Part shown: one piece after another, positions 22,460-35,900 of the stretch
How positions within the stretch are numbered: position 1 is the stretch's first letter
Layout of the letters: every line of letters begins with the position of its first letter
From: Protea cynaroides
Lineage: Eukaryota; Streptophyta; Magnoliopsida; Proteales; Proteaceae
Reading direction: 5' to 3'
DNA: 64,000 nucleotides
NCBI GenBank assembly: GCA_028583415.1
Contig: CM053272.1
Location: 43,020,699-43,084,698 of the forward strand
Program-made: the position numbers and the translations under genes
Notes under the pieces: model-generated
Told to the model about the DNA's origin: nothing
Databases searched by the model: none
What the model saw: the letters and a program-made list of their open reading frames with translations, nothing else

Positions 22460-23816
22460 GTGTTTTTCAATTCAATTTGTTATTGGATCACTATAATTAG
22501 AAAGTTGTAGTTTGTTTCAGATCTCGTTTCATTGGATGGAGGCTTAGTTCAAGGGAAATGAATTCTAGTCAATATTAAAAATGCAAACTTTTACAATCAT
22601 TACCAAACATGATTGTCTACACTCTTTAACTATCTCCAAGATCTTCCAATTCTAGTTATTAAATTTATTTTACTTTAAAACTTAATCCTTGTAATTTTGA
22701 AAATGAATAAAGATTACATATTTCCTATATTTCCTATATATAATAAGAGTTTTAAGTAGATTACACAATGTCGGTTACAAAATTTTTCATTTTTCTTTTC
22801 TAGTAAATCCACTTAACTTCTCTTCAACTTCACTCATTTTACTTGCAACTAAATAGATCTAAAAGGTCAGAGGATTTCGTTTAAAATGAAATGAAAGATG
22901 ATCGAGAAGCTAACACCATATATTGGAATCATAAATATTATTTTGTTGAGAGCAATGGATAGAACATCATGAATTCCTAAATATTAATAAAATAATAAAT
23001 AAAGAGAGAGTGCATTTTCTGAACAATGGGTGATGTTGTAGGAGAAGATGACAATAATTTAAGAAGAGAGCAAAAAAAAAAAAAAAAAATAGAGTACCAA
23101 TGTCACACCCTCCCTCTTTTGGAGAAACTTTTTCCAAGGACAAAAACCCCAAATGGTGGGAATTTGCAGAGTATAGTGCTTGCCCTTACTTTTGTGCCAC
23201 TGCCATGCAATTCCGTGCTGACCAAATATGTTTTGTACCGCTGGTGTACTCAATTTCCAGATTTTTCTTACCATCACACACACACACGAACACACGAACA
23301 CTTTAGTACGGTTAGGAACAAGTACTAGGTTTCTTTAAATAACTCAGCAGGTTGGAAATTCCATCCTCTCAATACTTACATCCATGATCCACTACATCAT
23401 GTCAAAACACACTAAACACAATCGGAAGATTCTCTACCGTTGCCCTATCAGTTGCCACGATCCAACGGATTGAAGATGTAGAGTGGGCCCCCTAATGATT
23501 AGATTCTGATCCTAAGGTTAATGAGTATGGAACTGATTTTTTATATCCTGAATGAGAGTGAAGGAAGTAGAGCAAGCTGGCAGTAGATCCTTGAAAGCGA
23601 CCGAAAACTCAGCCCAGGATCTCCAGTCTATCCAATCGAACGGTTGAGACCTGATTCTGTCTTTCACTATACCGTTCAAAACGAATCTTCTATCCTACAA
23701 GGGGCAAACATCTACTATTAAGCCTCTTCGTACTCGGAGGGTAAGTCTTTTCTAACCCTGGTTCTGCTCCCCCACCAGGCCAGGCTATCTGCTCCTCTCC
23801 TCCCCCTTCCCCCCTC

Positions 23817-23820
<4 letters not shown>
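22460..23820. other. Intergenic region upstream of RBP47
   Basis: No gene seen. It includes an A17 tract (about 23071-23090) and a short (CA)n tract (23276-23292). The last few hundred bases presumably hold the RBP47 promoter, but I found no convincing TATA box. Confidence 0.4.

Positions 23821-23861
<41 letters not shown>
23820..23861 (+). repeat. (CT)n tract in the presumed RBP47 5' leader
   Basis: About 20 CT units, roughly 135 bases upstream of the start codon. Pyrimidine/GA tracts like this are common near plant transcription starts and can bind BPC-type factors. That role is inferred only. Confidence 0.7.
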
Positions 23862-23865
<4 letters not shown>

Positions 23866-23996
23866 CCTTCGTATTTCTCTGTAGAAGATTTTTGCCCTAG
23901 TTTCTTGATCAAATCTTTAGTTTTCTGTGGAAGAGTTCTCTGACTTTGGAGGACAGAAGGAACGAAGAGAGAGGGAAATCTAGGAGACTAGACGAC

Positions 23997-26900
23997 ATGA
24001 TGCAATCAAGTAACGGAGCTGATCCGCAGCAACAGCCACCACAACATCACCAGCAGCAGCAATGGCTGGCGATGCAGTATCCGGCGGCGACAATGGTGAT
24101 GCAGCACCAGATGATGCCGCCGCCTTACCCACAACACTACATGCCTTACCATCACCAACAGCAACCTACACAGCAGCAGCAGCAGCAGCAAGGATCCAGC
24201 GAAGAGAACAAGACGATCTGGGTTGGTGATCTTCATTATTGGATGGACGAAAATTACCTTAATAACTGCTTCGCTCACACCGGCGAGGTTAGTTCCTTCG
24301 TTTTCCTGCTTCTTTTTTTTTTTTGTTCAAATTAAATATCTCTTCTTTATTTTTCGCCTCCCATTTCTTTCCTTGTATTGATTATAATTGGTTCAGTTAC
24401 CTTATTATCTTTTCTTGAAAACAATATGATTTGGTAGGTCTCCCGAGCACTCAAAAAACTTGATGTTCAGTCGTTTGGCTTGATCTCACGTAAACTTGAG
24501 TATTATATGCTTCCGTGGCCTTCGTGGAGTTGAGTGAGGTTTTTTATTTTATTTTATTTATCGGAGAATCTGAATGTCCTTGCATCTTTAATTCTTTGGT
24601 GTCTGCCATACGTCTGATCCGGGGGTTGGCGGTGGGCAGAGAATACCTGCGAGTCAATCTCTCACTGGATGGTCATGACGCTATCATTGAGCCAATTGAT
24701 AGTGTCATTAAAATTTCTACCTTTATACGCGTACATTGAATTGGAAGGTTCTTGATTAAATGTATCTCATCTGAAGGTTTTCGAATTATGGCATTTCTTT
24801 TTCCAAATCTTATCCTGGAAGTGGAGTAACTTCGGGGAGTGGGAAGAAGTTGTGGGAAGAATCATACATATCTCCCAATCAGAAAATGTACCTTTTTTCC
24901 TTAACCATATCTTTACTAGGTGGATTGGACTTCTAACTGATTTTGCTTGAAATTATAACAGACCCTTTGGATACATCGTATTGTAAATTATACATCAAAA
25001 TTACTTGATCTGCTTATCATTTTAATACTGTCGTTTATCTTGGTACTCCACATGGATGGCTTCCATTGAAGATGGCCATTTAGTACATCACAACCTGGGG
25101 TTTTGGTTGTCTGTCACTTCAAGCAGTCAGATGAGAATTCAAACGGGAATAATATTATTAAGCAACATGTCCTTAGAACAGTGTCCAAGACAGGGATTTT
25201 TATTGCTGTAAGGGTATTTGTACTTTCTCATTGCAATGGGTAGGTACTTAGAGGACTTGAATCTTCCAAAGTTCATAATTTTCATTGGTCCTCTTGTTTC
25301 TCTGCTGTTTCCCGTTGCAATTGAAACTTTTTCCGTCTTCTGTTCCTCACACCTGCTCCTTGATGGTCACTAATTGTTATCTTCTATTGACCTCATTTAC
25401 TCTTAGATGGTGCTTCAAAATCGTGGCATGAGAATATCCATTTTTGTTTATAATTATTTGTGTTCTGACTCCTTTAACCCCCTTGTTATAAATATTTTTC
25501 CACAGTGCACTAAATGATTGTGCTGAGCTTCTTGCAATTAAGCTTGTGGCTTCATTTAACCATTTGGTCAGACAAACAATTGTTAAGTAAAATTGTGTTC
25601 TTTTCCCTAACCATTTGTTTTGGATTTATTGGTTTTCCAACTGTTTCTGTACATTATGATGGTTCTATTTGTACAAATTTAATGATTTGTATAGGGTGGA
25701 ACCATGTACAGCATATCCGTTCTCCAGATGAAGGTTGGTTCTTTTAGGTTCAGAATTTCTCTTTATTGGTTTTTGAAGATTTTTTCAACTGCTTACATTA
25801 AGAAGAATGGGAGAAGCATTCAATGGAAGTGATGTAGACATGGCCAGTGAGCGAGGACCATCCATGACAGTCATATCCAGACAACCCCACCATGAGGGGT
25901 TATGGATTATCCACATCTATGTTCCATTGGTCATTTTAGTTCCATGGCAGAAAAATTGTTCCCAGAGTCTCTCAACTAAGAGATACGGGAAGGATTAATT
26001 CAACTCTCTCTAAATTAGGATACGGGAATAAGAAAGGTTCTTGAAAGAAAATAAGGTTCACTAATTCGAGATACACGTATGCCACATGGAAAAGGGTAGT
26101 GGTGCTGAAGCTTCTGATGTTGAAAGGGGATTCTGTGAACTATGCTTGGAACCTTTTTGGGTCGTCAAGTTAGCTGTCGTGTATCAAAATTATGTAATAA
26201 CAGCTGAATGGATCCCATAGTAGAATAGAAGGGACAATATTTAACCTAGATATGGTGCATTTGTTATAACAGCATAATTTTGGTAGCCATATATCTGGAC
26301 AAGCCAAAAGCCCTCCAAAAAGATGCTATATTTGTTCCATTATGTTTTTTAATTTTAGTATGCTTCAGAGTTATGGATGAGTGATTTATGCTGGAGATTT
26401 GAAGAATAGTCTGGAAGTTTTCGAAGTTGCATGAGAAAACTACATCGTCAGGAATGCTTTTTACCCTTTGCCAATATCCATAAAAAGTTCTAGAAACCCT
26501 GCTTACTTAGGTTTACGTATTTTCTTGTGTGCTTTTACTGCTTAATGAAACAAAGAATTTTTAGAACCTCTCTTTAAAGGATGGACAGACTTGCTGCTTT
26601 ATGGTAGACAAGTAGTTGGATAGAGGTTTTATTATTCTGTTTTCAAACAGGTGTTTCCAGTTATCGATTTTCACATTTATTTAAATATTTATTAGCTATT
26701 TCATACGTGTCCTTGGTGTTTTGATTACCCTCTAAGATGGCATCTGAAAATTTTTAGGTAATCTCCATTAAGGTTATTCGCAATAAGCAGACAGGTCAGT
26801 CGGAGGGCTATGGATTTGTGGAATTCTTTTCACGGGCAGCAGCTGAGAAAGTTTTGCAGAACTACAATGGCACTACCATGCCCAACACGGAACAGCCCTT

Positions 26901-29900
26901 CCGTCTGAATTGGGCATCATTTAGCACGGGTGATAGGCGTTCAGATGCTGGGTCTGATTGTTCAATATTTGTGGGAGATTTGGCAACAGATGTTACTGAT
27001 ACCTTGTTGCAAGAAACTTTTGCCAGTAGGTATCCATCGGTAAAAGGTGCCAAAGTTGTAATTGATGCAAATACTGGTCGTACAAAAGGTTATGGTTTTG
27101 TGAGGTTTAGTGATGAAAGTGAGAGATCACGGGCTATTAGTGAAATGAATGGTGTATATTGTTCTAGTAGGCCCATGCGTGTAGGTGTCGCAACACCAAG
27201 GAAATCATCTGCTTATCAACAACAATATTCTTCACAAGGTATGTGGTTAGAACAATTCTTTCTTTTCAAATGTAGTTATAATTCTGGAGATTTTTTCTTC
27301 CCAGTTTGGTCTTGTTAGCCTAGAACGGAAATTGAGGTTAGTTTTTGTTACACTCTCCATGAAATTATCTTTTCTTTTATTTTTTAATATTTAAATATGA
27401 CCGTAACTTCTGCAGTTAGAAGTGAATTTTTTGCTAAAACATTTTCTCTTGAGAATCTGTTTACTTAATTGTTTCTGATAATTAACAAATTCTTTGAATA
27501 GAATTTAGAATTGAAATCAGAGTTTTTTATGGTGCAAGGGTAACCTTCCTTGCTTTGTTGGATTATGCTGTTGTTTTCCAGAACTACTTCCATGGTTTCT
27601 AATTTGGTGCAATGTGTCCCCTCGTTTTAGTACGAAAAGGTATCTTGTTCCCTGTGCCTCATATACTGGGCAGGAGAAGGGTTTTAGTTCACTCATGCAT
27701 CAGACATGAAAGAAGGTAAATGTTGTTCTGGAACTAGTGTAGACCATTTTAGGATTCAATTTTATAAAGTGAATAAGACTAATGCAATATATGTGGAGTA
27801 CTAATTAAGAGTATGTGGGAGTGGAGATGAAATGTTGGTTAAGTTTGTTGGACACGTAAAGCCCCCCACCCTCTCTTTGCCACTGGACTTTGGTCTTTGG
27901 GCATTGAGTAAGTTGTTGCCTCTAGAGTTAAAGCTGGTGCTTGACAGAAGGGTGGTCTGCCTCCAAAATGCGACATTGTGCATTGAACTAAGTTGATGTG
28001 AGATGTTTAAAACAGGTAGCAACGCTGGGCGTGCTTTATGAAAGAAAGGTTGAACAACATGGTTCCATGGGAAAATAACATGGTGGTGAAATGAGCATAA
28101 ACAGTTGCTCAATTGACTGTGGAAAGTAAAATAAAAAAAATGTAAGGTTGTATGTCTAGCTCAAGTATTGTTGTAGCAACTTCAAGGTCCGAAAAGGAGA
28201 ACAGTAGGGCTAGACGTTGCATGGGTAGAGGTTGTGTGAAAAATCTAAGGTCTTGTCCTTTAACTGGAGATATGGCATTAGTGGACTGGTATTCAGTTGG
28301 TCAACTGATTCAAGTACTTGAGAACTTGAAAAAAGCTTGGATGGTGGGGAATCTTTATGGAAAGATGTAATTATTATAAATTTCTGCATGGAATTTCAGG
28401 GAGCCATTGCTTCCCTTGTGCTGTGTGTGCTTTTGAGCATGTTGTTTTGCACCCAAATTTTGGCGTATTAGAAAAATCTGTGTTAAAAAAGCTCTGCTAT
28501 GCAATTATAATAGAATAAAGCTTTAGGGTTATAATTATGCTTAGTATTGATTCATACAAATGAGTTAGCGTCATGGAGAATAGGTTCTCTAAACTTTACT
28601 TTGACTATTTATGACTTGCAATATTTTTGCTTGATATTGATTAGCATGTTAACATTAAATGTCCTGCTTGCGTTTCTTGCAAGGCATATATTATATGGGT
28701 ACTAAACAAGAAGCTAAGCTAAAGTATTGTGATCCTTTTCCTGCTTGCATTATTTCCTGATAAAGCAAGCTGCTTATCCTGGTACCATTTTCTTCTTCAT
28801 CTCTTGGGATGTATTCACTGGGTCCAACCTTGGAACATTGGGATGGTTGCGAAGATTTTGAACCAGATTTTGGTTATCTTATGCAAAGGTACTAAAGTGT
28901 TCACTTACGATATATCTGATGTAAATTGGAAGCGGAAAGGTAATTTTAAAGTATAATCTAATTCTATAGGTCTGCACAAGGATTAAAGTATCACTTATTG
29001 GTTAGTGAATCGGTTGGGCGATTTTTAAGAGACGTATCGTATCATATCTAGGATATGCTAAGATACAAGCAAGATACACACGGAAATGTTTAGGGAACAT
29101 GCAAAACACAATTTTAAAGCATAAAAATACTATGAATAAACAACTTTAAAAGTGATAAGTTTTCTTACATTGATTATTATACCAGGTCAAGTTGCATGTT
29201 GGTTCAAATGCAGAGTTATAAAAAGTGTTGGGAAGGGGTGAAACTTAGATGATGTTGTACACATTTTTAACATAGATGCAATACTAGTCCCAGTCCATAT
29301 ACGGATGGTAGTGTCCATCCCACCCATAGTAGAACAGTGTATATTCTTCTGCAGTGGACAATCTCGTTGTTGGGACCCACTGTGCATTAGGCTGGCTCTT
29401 CCCTAAACATCCAAAGGATGAACATCCAAGGCTGGAAGAAGCACCAGGAGGTTGATGTCCATAATGTGTCAATGAAGGGGCAGATGATAGATCTAAACTC
29501 ATGCTCAGTAACTCCATCTCCTTCATAAGTATCACTATTGGTAGGTTGCTTTACATGGTTACCCCTTAGACTGTAACTCCTGGGTTGTGGCTGAGCACCA
29601 TGATCCTCATCTTGGGTTGCATGAATAAAACCCCCCTCACATGTGAATTGTACATTTGTACTAGATCATGACTGTGCAACCCCACCCGCAACAACACCAC
29701 CAGCACCAATACCACATTACCACCAGCACCAATACCACCGGCACCACCCACACCACTACCACCAACATCAACATCACTACCACCACCACCATCATCATCG
29801 TCATCATCACTGTCTTCTGGAACAGTGCCTTCATAAGTTTCACCAGACCTTGTCTTCCTAGTGTCACCCCTAAGAAATCTAGTACTATGTTTTGTGCTTG

Positions 29901-32900
29901 TGTTTGAGATAGTGCTTGGGTTTCATCTTCATCATTTAATGGGCGATTGATGTTCTCCACAATAGGATCAGCTATGGTGGTCTGATGATCTTCATCCATT
30001 TGATCCATCACCAATACTCTATATGTATCCTCTATCCATGCTCTAACTGGATCCTCCTCGTTGAGCATGTGACTGAGGTCGATGGGGTCTACATTTGCCC
30101 ATCCTGCTGTTCCAAATTAAGATTTTTTTTTGCCTCATATTATAGTGTACATAAACCAACTTCTCAAATTTTGCATGACTAAGGCAATTGCGGGTTTTGG
30201 TGTGTATCAACCCGAATATGCTTCAGTTTCTTTCACATCCACTTGAGGAGGCTGTGGGATGCGGATGGCAATCTTTATCAAGTGTGGAGCATTTCTCCCA
30301 TAGTTGAGCCACCAATCAGCTGCACAAAGAGAAATATATTCAACAAAAAAACTTTAAAACTCATATGATAACAAAGAGAAATGTTATGTTCTCTAACTTA
30401 CTAGGGCGTATGCTTCTTTTGGCGACAGCCAACTGATCAGCAAATCCATGTGTACCCTCACGGAAAATCTTCAGCTAAATAGTTAAATATGTTGATTAGC
30501 CAGTCATTGATGAATATGTGAAAAATATATCCAGTCGTTTATGAAATGTTATTTAACATGTTAGCTCTTCAATGGCAAGTAAAGCGTTTGTTGTATCTGG
30601 GTCCATTCCATTTATTATGTTTCTGATGGTGTCTACATATAGCTGCTGATAAGCTACTCCAAGCTGTGTGTATTGGCTGTCCGGTTTTAAGTAGTATTCT
30701 ACAATATGTAAGTGACACATTAAAACCTAAGTCTAAGTGTTAAAATTAAAGCAAAGACACCAATTGATATAAAATTACCTGCCAAATGAATGTCTTGCAG
30801 CAACATTCCCTCCCATCGCTCTCGTAGAATCTTCAAGAACTACTTCTTTCCAGATGGGTTCAAATCATGAATTCTGTGCCTCACTAATATCATAGCTTGC
30901 ACCAACTTGCCCATGGTCTGCTCCTTATCACCATCGACCTCTCTAAGAAGAATGAAGAGTGGCCTCATAATCCCAGACAATCTTTCCTCCCTATCCCAAA
31001 ACTTTGAAGACATGATGAGGTCTGTGACATATCTCTCTATAGGTCAATACTGGTTGATACTATTGACACTTTTTTTTTTTAAATTTAACCCAAACTTTTG
31101 CACCATATTGTTCTTACTAAACTTATCGACATGTATCTCTATGTATCATTGAGTATCGACCATATCGATCTGTATCACCCCATATCGTTGTGATACAATG
31201 GATGCGGTCCAACACCTGGAATTCTTAAAAATATAAGATGCATATTGGGGCTGTACCGTATCCAGGGTCGATACCGATGCGTATCTACTGATACGCCCTG
31301 GTACCATACAGTAATCCTTGGGTCTGCATATGTTGCAAAGATTTCTTCACCATTTAATCTAAGAGTTGGAGACACTTTGACAGAAATAAATGCAATGCTC
31401 TTATGAATGAATACTATGTTGTGCATGGGAAAACTGGTTGGGTGATGCAAAACTACTTATAACTCAGAGCGTAATGCTATATGGAGTTATGTAGGTAGTA
31501 ATGGTTTTTTACTAGGAATCATCATGGCCAACCATATGGTCCATATCCATGTCTCGTTGAAACCAACACCTTCATCCAATTCAAGAGATGGAGATACTTC
31601 TACAGCACCGAATGTAATGTCCCTATGAATGAATGCCATATTATGGTAGGGAAAATTGATTGATGATGTGTGAGCTATTTATAATTCAGAACACAGTGCC
31701 ATGTGGTGTTATGTTGTCGTGGTTTTCTACTAGGGAATCATCTTGGCAAACCAGACCCATATCACATTTAGACCAGCTTAAGAAGAGGAAAACCTACCGT
31801 GCCTCTGTGGTGGCAGTGGGCATGGCTCGTAGTGCATGTCTGTGTATTCTGTGATGCTGCTGAGAAGTATAATATAACAATTGTGTCTTGCTGAAGAAAG
31901 GGCTATGAAAATTTTTATAGTTATTGTAGTTGACCCAAGAATTGTCAAGGAAATTGTTAAGTGTATCAGTGTCAAAAAATTAGAAATTCACGTACTTGAC
32001 TTTGTCGTCCTGTGCAATTTTAGTAACAATATATCATTCCAATCCTTTTTAATTTGCATCGTAAGTCATGAAGGCCTTGCTTAGGCCTCATCTAGGCACC
32101 AAAGCCCTTCAGAATGGGCAAGGCCTGTGCTTTCCCAGTAGTTTGCAATTTGACCCTTGCTTTATCTCTGTTATATTTATGTCTTGACCAGTCAAGCCTC
32201 GCTCGCCTAGGCTCCTGGCCTGCATCTTGGCTTGTCCTGGTGTCACGATAACTATGCATCCAAGGTTTTTTTTTTTTTTTTTGGGGGGGGCATCGGTTAT
32301 ATCTGTCAAGCTGCAGCCTCATGCCATTGGATTATGTGAGGTGTTCAAACTTGTTGAGTTTATACCTCAGGGGAATTGTGCAACCAGGGAATTTTATATT
32401 TCAAGCTACTGAATATGTATGCATTTGTGGTGTTGGAATACAATGTGGACATGATTTATTTGCAAAATGGTAAAAAACACTTCAAAGTTCTTTTTATATC
32501 GGATCAAAGATGTCAAAATGCTTCTTTATGTATGTTATTTGTATGTGTTTTCTTTAAGTGTTTTCTTGAAGGATGCTTATGGTTTTTTTTCATGCCATTG
32601 GATGATTCAAGGTGTTTCAAACTTCTTGTTGTCTTATCTTCTTTTTTTTTGGATCGGTTCTTGTTGTCTTATCCCTTGGGCATTTTGCAACCATGGAATT
32701 TTAGATTTCAAGCAGCGCAATACGTAAGCATGTGCCGTATGGTAATACAATGTGGACATGATTTATCTGCAAAACAGGAAAAATGGTTGAAAGTTCTTTT
32801 TATACGTATAAATAATTCTATGGTGCTATGAAAGAGGTTAAAATATTTCTTTATGTATTTTTAACCTAAGTTATTTGTATTGTCTTGACGTGTTTCGTTG

Positions 32901-35900
32901 ATCTTATGGCTTGTTCCAATCATATGAACATACACCTCTTTGTTGTCGGGTTTTTTTTTTTTTTTTTTTTTTGGGGGGGGGGGGAATAGGTTGTAATTGT
33001 TTTCTAGTAGCTGTTACAGTAATTCAAACCAGCAAATATTAGGTCCTTATTATTGATTGAATTAAAGATCTGTCCAAACCATGTTATGATAACTGAGGTG
33101 TAATGTAATAACCACAATGTCACATACTTAATAGGTTCAACGGTATTTTTATTGTCTTGAGTGATTGAACAGTTACTTCTAATGTATAGAAACATTCAAT
33201 TTTAGGATCGGTGGGAATGTAGGTTGTTGAATCTGATAATCAATTATAACTAATTGATTGAAATGCCAGGGGAAAAAAGGAATCTAGTTCTAGCTTATAA
33301 GCCTGCAAAAACAACTAATTAGAATACAATTTGTAAAAGGAAATCAAACCATTAATTTGTAATTGTAGGGTGGAGATGTAATGAATTAGTCGCTATCTTT
33401 AAGATTGATTGTGCCACATTGTAGTCATCTCATCAGTGTAGTAAATGCTGCTCTTAATCCTAAGCACTCAATAGCCTGGATGGCCGTGATATTGGTAAAA
33501 CATCCTCTATGTTGCTTGACTTTGATATTTTGGAAAGATTGAATGGAAAATGATCAAATGAGAAGAATTTTCCAATTTTTTATTTATTTATTTTATTTAT
33601 TTTTACTTTAGATGTCATTTAATTGAGGGTGGACCTTGGCACAACATTAAGGTTGCTCCATTGTGACATGGTGGTCATGGGTTCGAATCTGGAAACAGCC
33701 TCTCCGCAAAGTGGGGGTAAGATTGAGTACATTAGCCAAACCCCGTACTTGTGGGAGGCTCATGCGCTGAGTACTCCCTTTTGGAATTGGATGTCCTTTA
33801 GTTGCAGTGTGGCCTTAAACATAAAAAAAGGCATGAATGGTCCCCCACCCCCACCACCAGTCTTTTGGAGACGTATTCTCTTTAAAAAATAATGCATATC
33901 AAAAGAAAGATCTGTTGGCGGTGGGAAGATAAAGAAATTGAGAGAAGAGAGATTGCAGGTTGGAAAGAGAGGGTAATGCAAACCAGTGTAATGGATCGAC
34001 TAGATTGAACACTAGCAAACCCATCTAAAACCACCAGAATGCAGTGAATGGTTGAGAAACCAATAATCCTTGAACAATCTACTTGATATTTTTAATTTTG
34101 ATTGAAGAAAAAGAAAATGAAAGAAAAATAAAAAGGGTATATGATCCAGCTTCACCACCAAGGCATGCGGAAGGTTTAACCACCATCCAGTTAAGGTTTC
34201 ACTACCTTGGAGTCGCCATTGATTCACCATAGTAGTTGTTCCTGAAGAACACTTCATTTTATCAATGTCAAATACTTGTTGGGAGGCTCAAGCCCCTTCC
34301 TATATATAATAGATTTGAGAGCCATTACAAAATAACAAAAAGTCTACCACAGTACCACCCCACACAATTCCACACCATACAAGTCCACATCTACCACCAC
34401 ATGGTAGTTTAAGACCCACCAATCAAGCCACCAACCATGTTAACAGCATGGTAAAAGATTTAAGACTGTGCCTAGTATTTCCTAATGAAATATGGGCCTA
34501 CTAAATAAAGAAGATGAGCCTAAAACATTATGGGCCTGAAAATAAAACAGAAATAACATAACAACCTAAGGCCAATAACAAAAGAAAACAAACATACCCA
34601 AGATGTAATAACCAAAAAAGCATACGGACATTAAAAGGTCCAAGCACAAGCAGCCTCCTTGCTCCTTGCATGGGCTCTCCTAGCTGCATCAGAGGGGCTA
34701 GAGGAAGAGAATCACAAACCTAGCAGGGTGGGGGTGGGGGTGGAAAAAGATCAACAACCTCAATTCCAAACAAGCTAACTATTTTCCATTCAATCAAATT
34801 GTGGGTGAGGTCTAGCCTCTTACATATTTATAATTCTAAAAAACAGAAAATGAAATAAGACAGAATTCTAATTGATCCTAAGCTCAAAATTGATCCTAAG
34901 CTCTCGAATTGTTGACTGCTTTAGGAGCGCTCCTAATTGATTTAAAACGAGTAACCAATAAAAGAAATAACAACTTATAACTGATTAGGAAACTTCCGTC
35001 CATGCGCAGGTGGGTTAGGAAGTATCCTATTCTAATAAAATAAACTAAACAAGTAAAGTAACAGACTCTAAAAAGGGTTCCAAATAAATGAGGAAATCTC
35101 CCTCTTACTTAGGGTTGACATGGAAAGTCCTTAACTAAAAAGAAACTAATACAAATAAGGAAACTAAAGAGTATTTATGGATTTTTTTAATGGAAAGTAT
35201 ATATTGATTGCAAAGTCAAATAATGTTAGACCTGATGGATGATCTTGTGGTAGTAGACTTCAAACCTAACAGCATGTAGTAGTGATTTTGAGTCCAATAA
35301 TGTTAGCTTTGGCAGTGTAAGTAGTAGTAGTAGAGTAGTTGTTGTAGCTGTGTTAATTTGCTGTCCCATATTTATTTATTTCTTGCTGGTTGAAGTTGTA
35401 GCTAGTAAGGTAGTTCACTTGTAAAACTAGTTCTTGTAACTCAAATTATTACTCAAATCTTATTTATTTTCTTTAATTAGCTTTGGTCTTGGTAGGTGGA
35501 TATGCATCAAATGGTGCTTCTGGCCAGGGCTTGCAGCCTGATAGCGATTCTGCTAACACAACTGTGAGTCTGGCTCTCTCCTGTGATCCTGTCAAGAGTC
35601 AACAGCTACGCCTTTTTCTTCCAATAACTCATGTTTTATTGTAGATATTTGTTGGAGGGCTTGACCCCAGTGTTACTGATGAGGATTTAAGGCAAGCATT
35701 CTCTCAGTATGGAGAGATTGTCTCTGTAAAAATACCAGTTGGAAAAGGATGTGGGTTCGTACAGTTTGCTAACAGGTATATCCGGTTTTGAAGATGTCTT
35801 ATAAAGTACATGTCACAGGATATCAAATTTAAGTAGCTGCAGTATCTTGTATCCATTTGAAAGAACCTCTCTTTGCAGAAGCAACGCTGAGGAGGCATTA

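Larger units (their letters stand above)
28977..31320 (-). mobile_element. Complete-ended but decayed hAT transposon in RBP47 intron 2
   Basis: The ends are CAAGGATTA... (28977) and ...TAATCCTTG (31320), a short terminal inverted repeat that continues imperfectly into GTAT. They are flanked by a perfect 8-bp duplication GGTCTGCA (28969-28976 and 31321-31328). Both subterminal regions (about 28990-29090 and 31130-31310) are dense in GTATC/GATAC words, as expected for transposase-binding repeats. The 2,344-bp element carries a C-terminal hAT transposase remnant on the - strand, so its N-terminal half was lost by internal deletion. Confidence 0.88.

Noticed and set aside
23946..23996. An upstream start for RBP47 at 23946
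   Set aside because: That codon is TTG; the first in-frame ATG is 23997, and family members start with a comparable short Gln-rich leader.
24006..24278. A 90-codon - strand frame opposite RBP47 exon 1
   Set aside because: It is the antisense of CAG/CAC-rich coding sequence (Leu/Val runs), a composition artefact.
32050..32270. Another CATAGTTGTCAAGG-type MITE
   Set aside because: There are scattered AAGGCCTTG and CGCCTAGGC words and a single ATAACTATG, but no paired terminal repeats or duplication.
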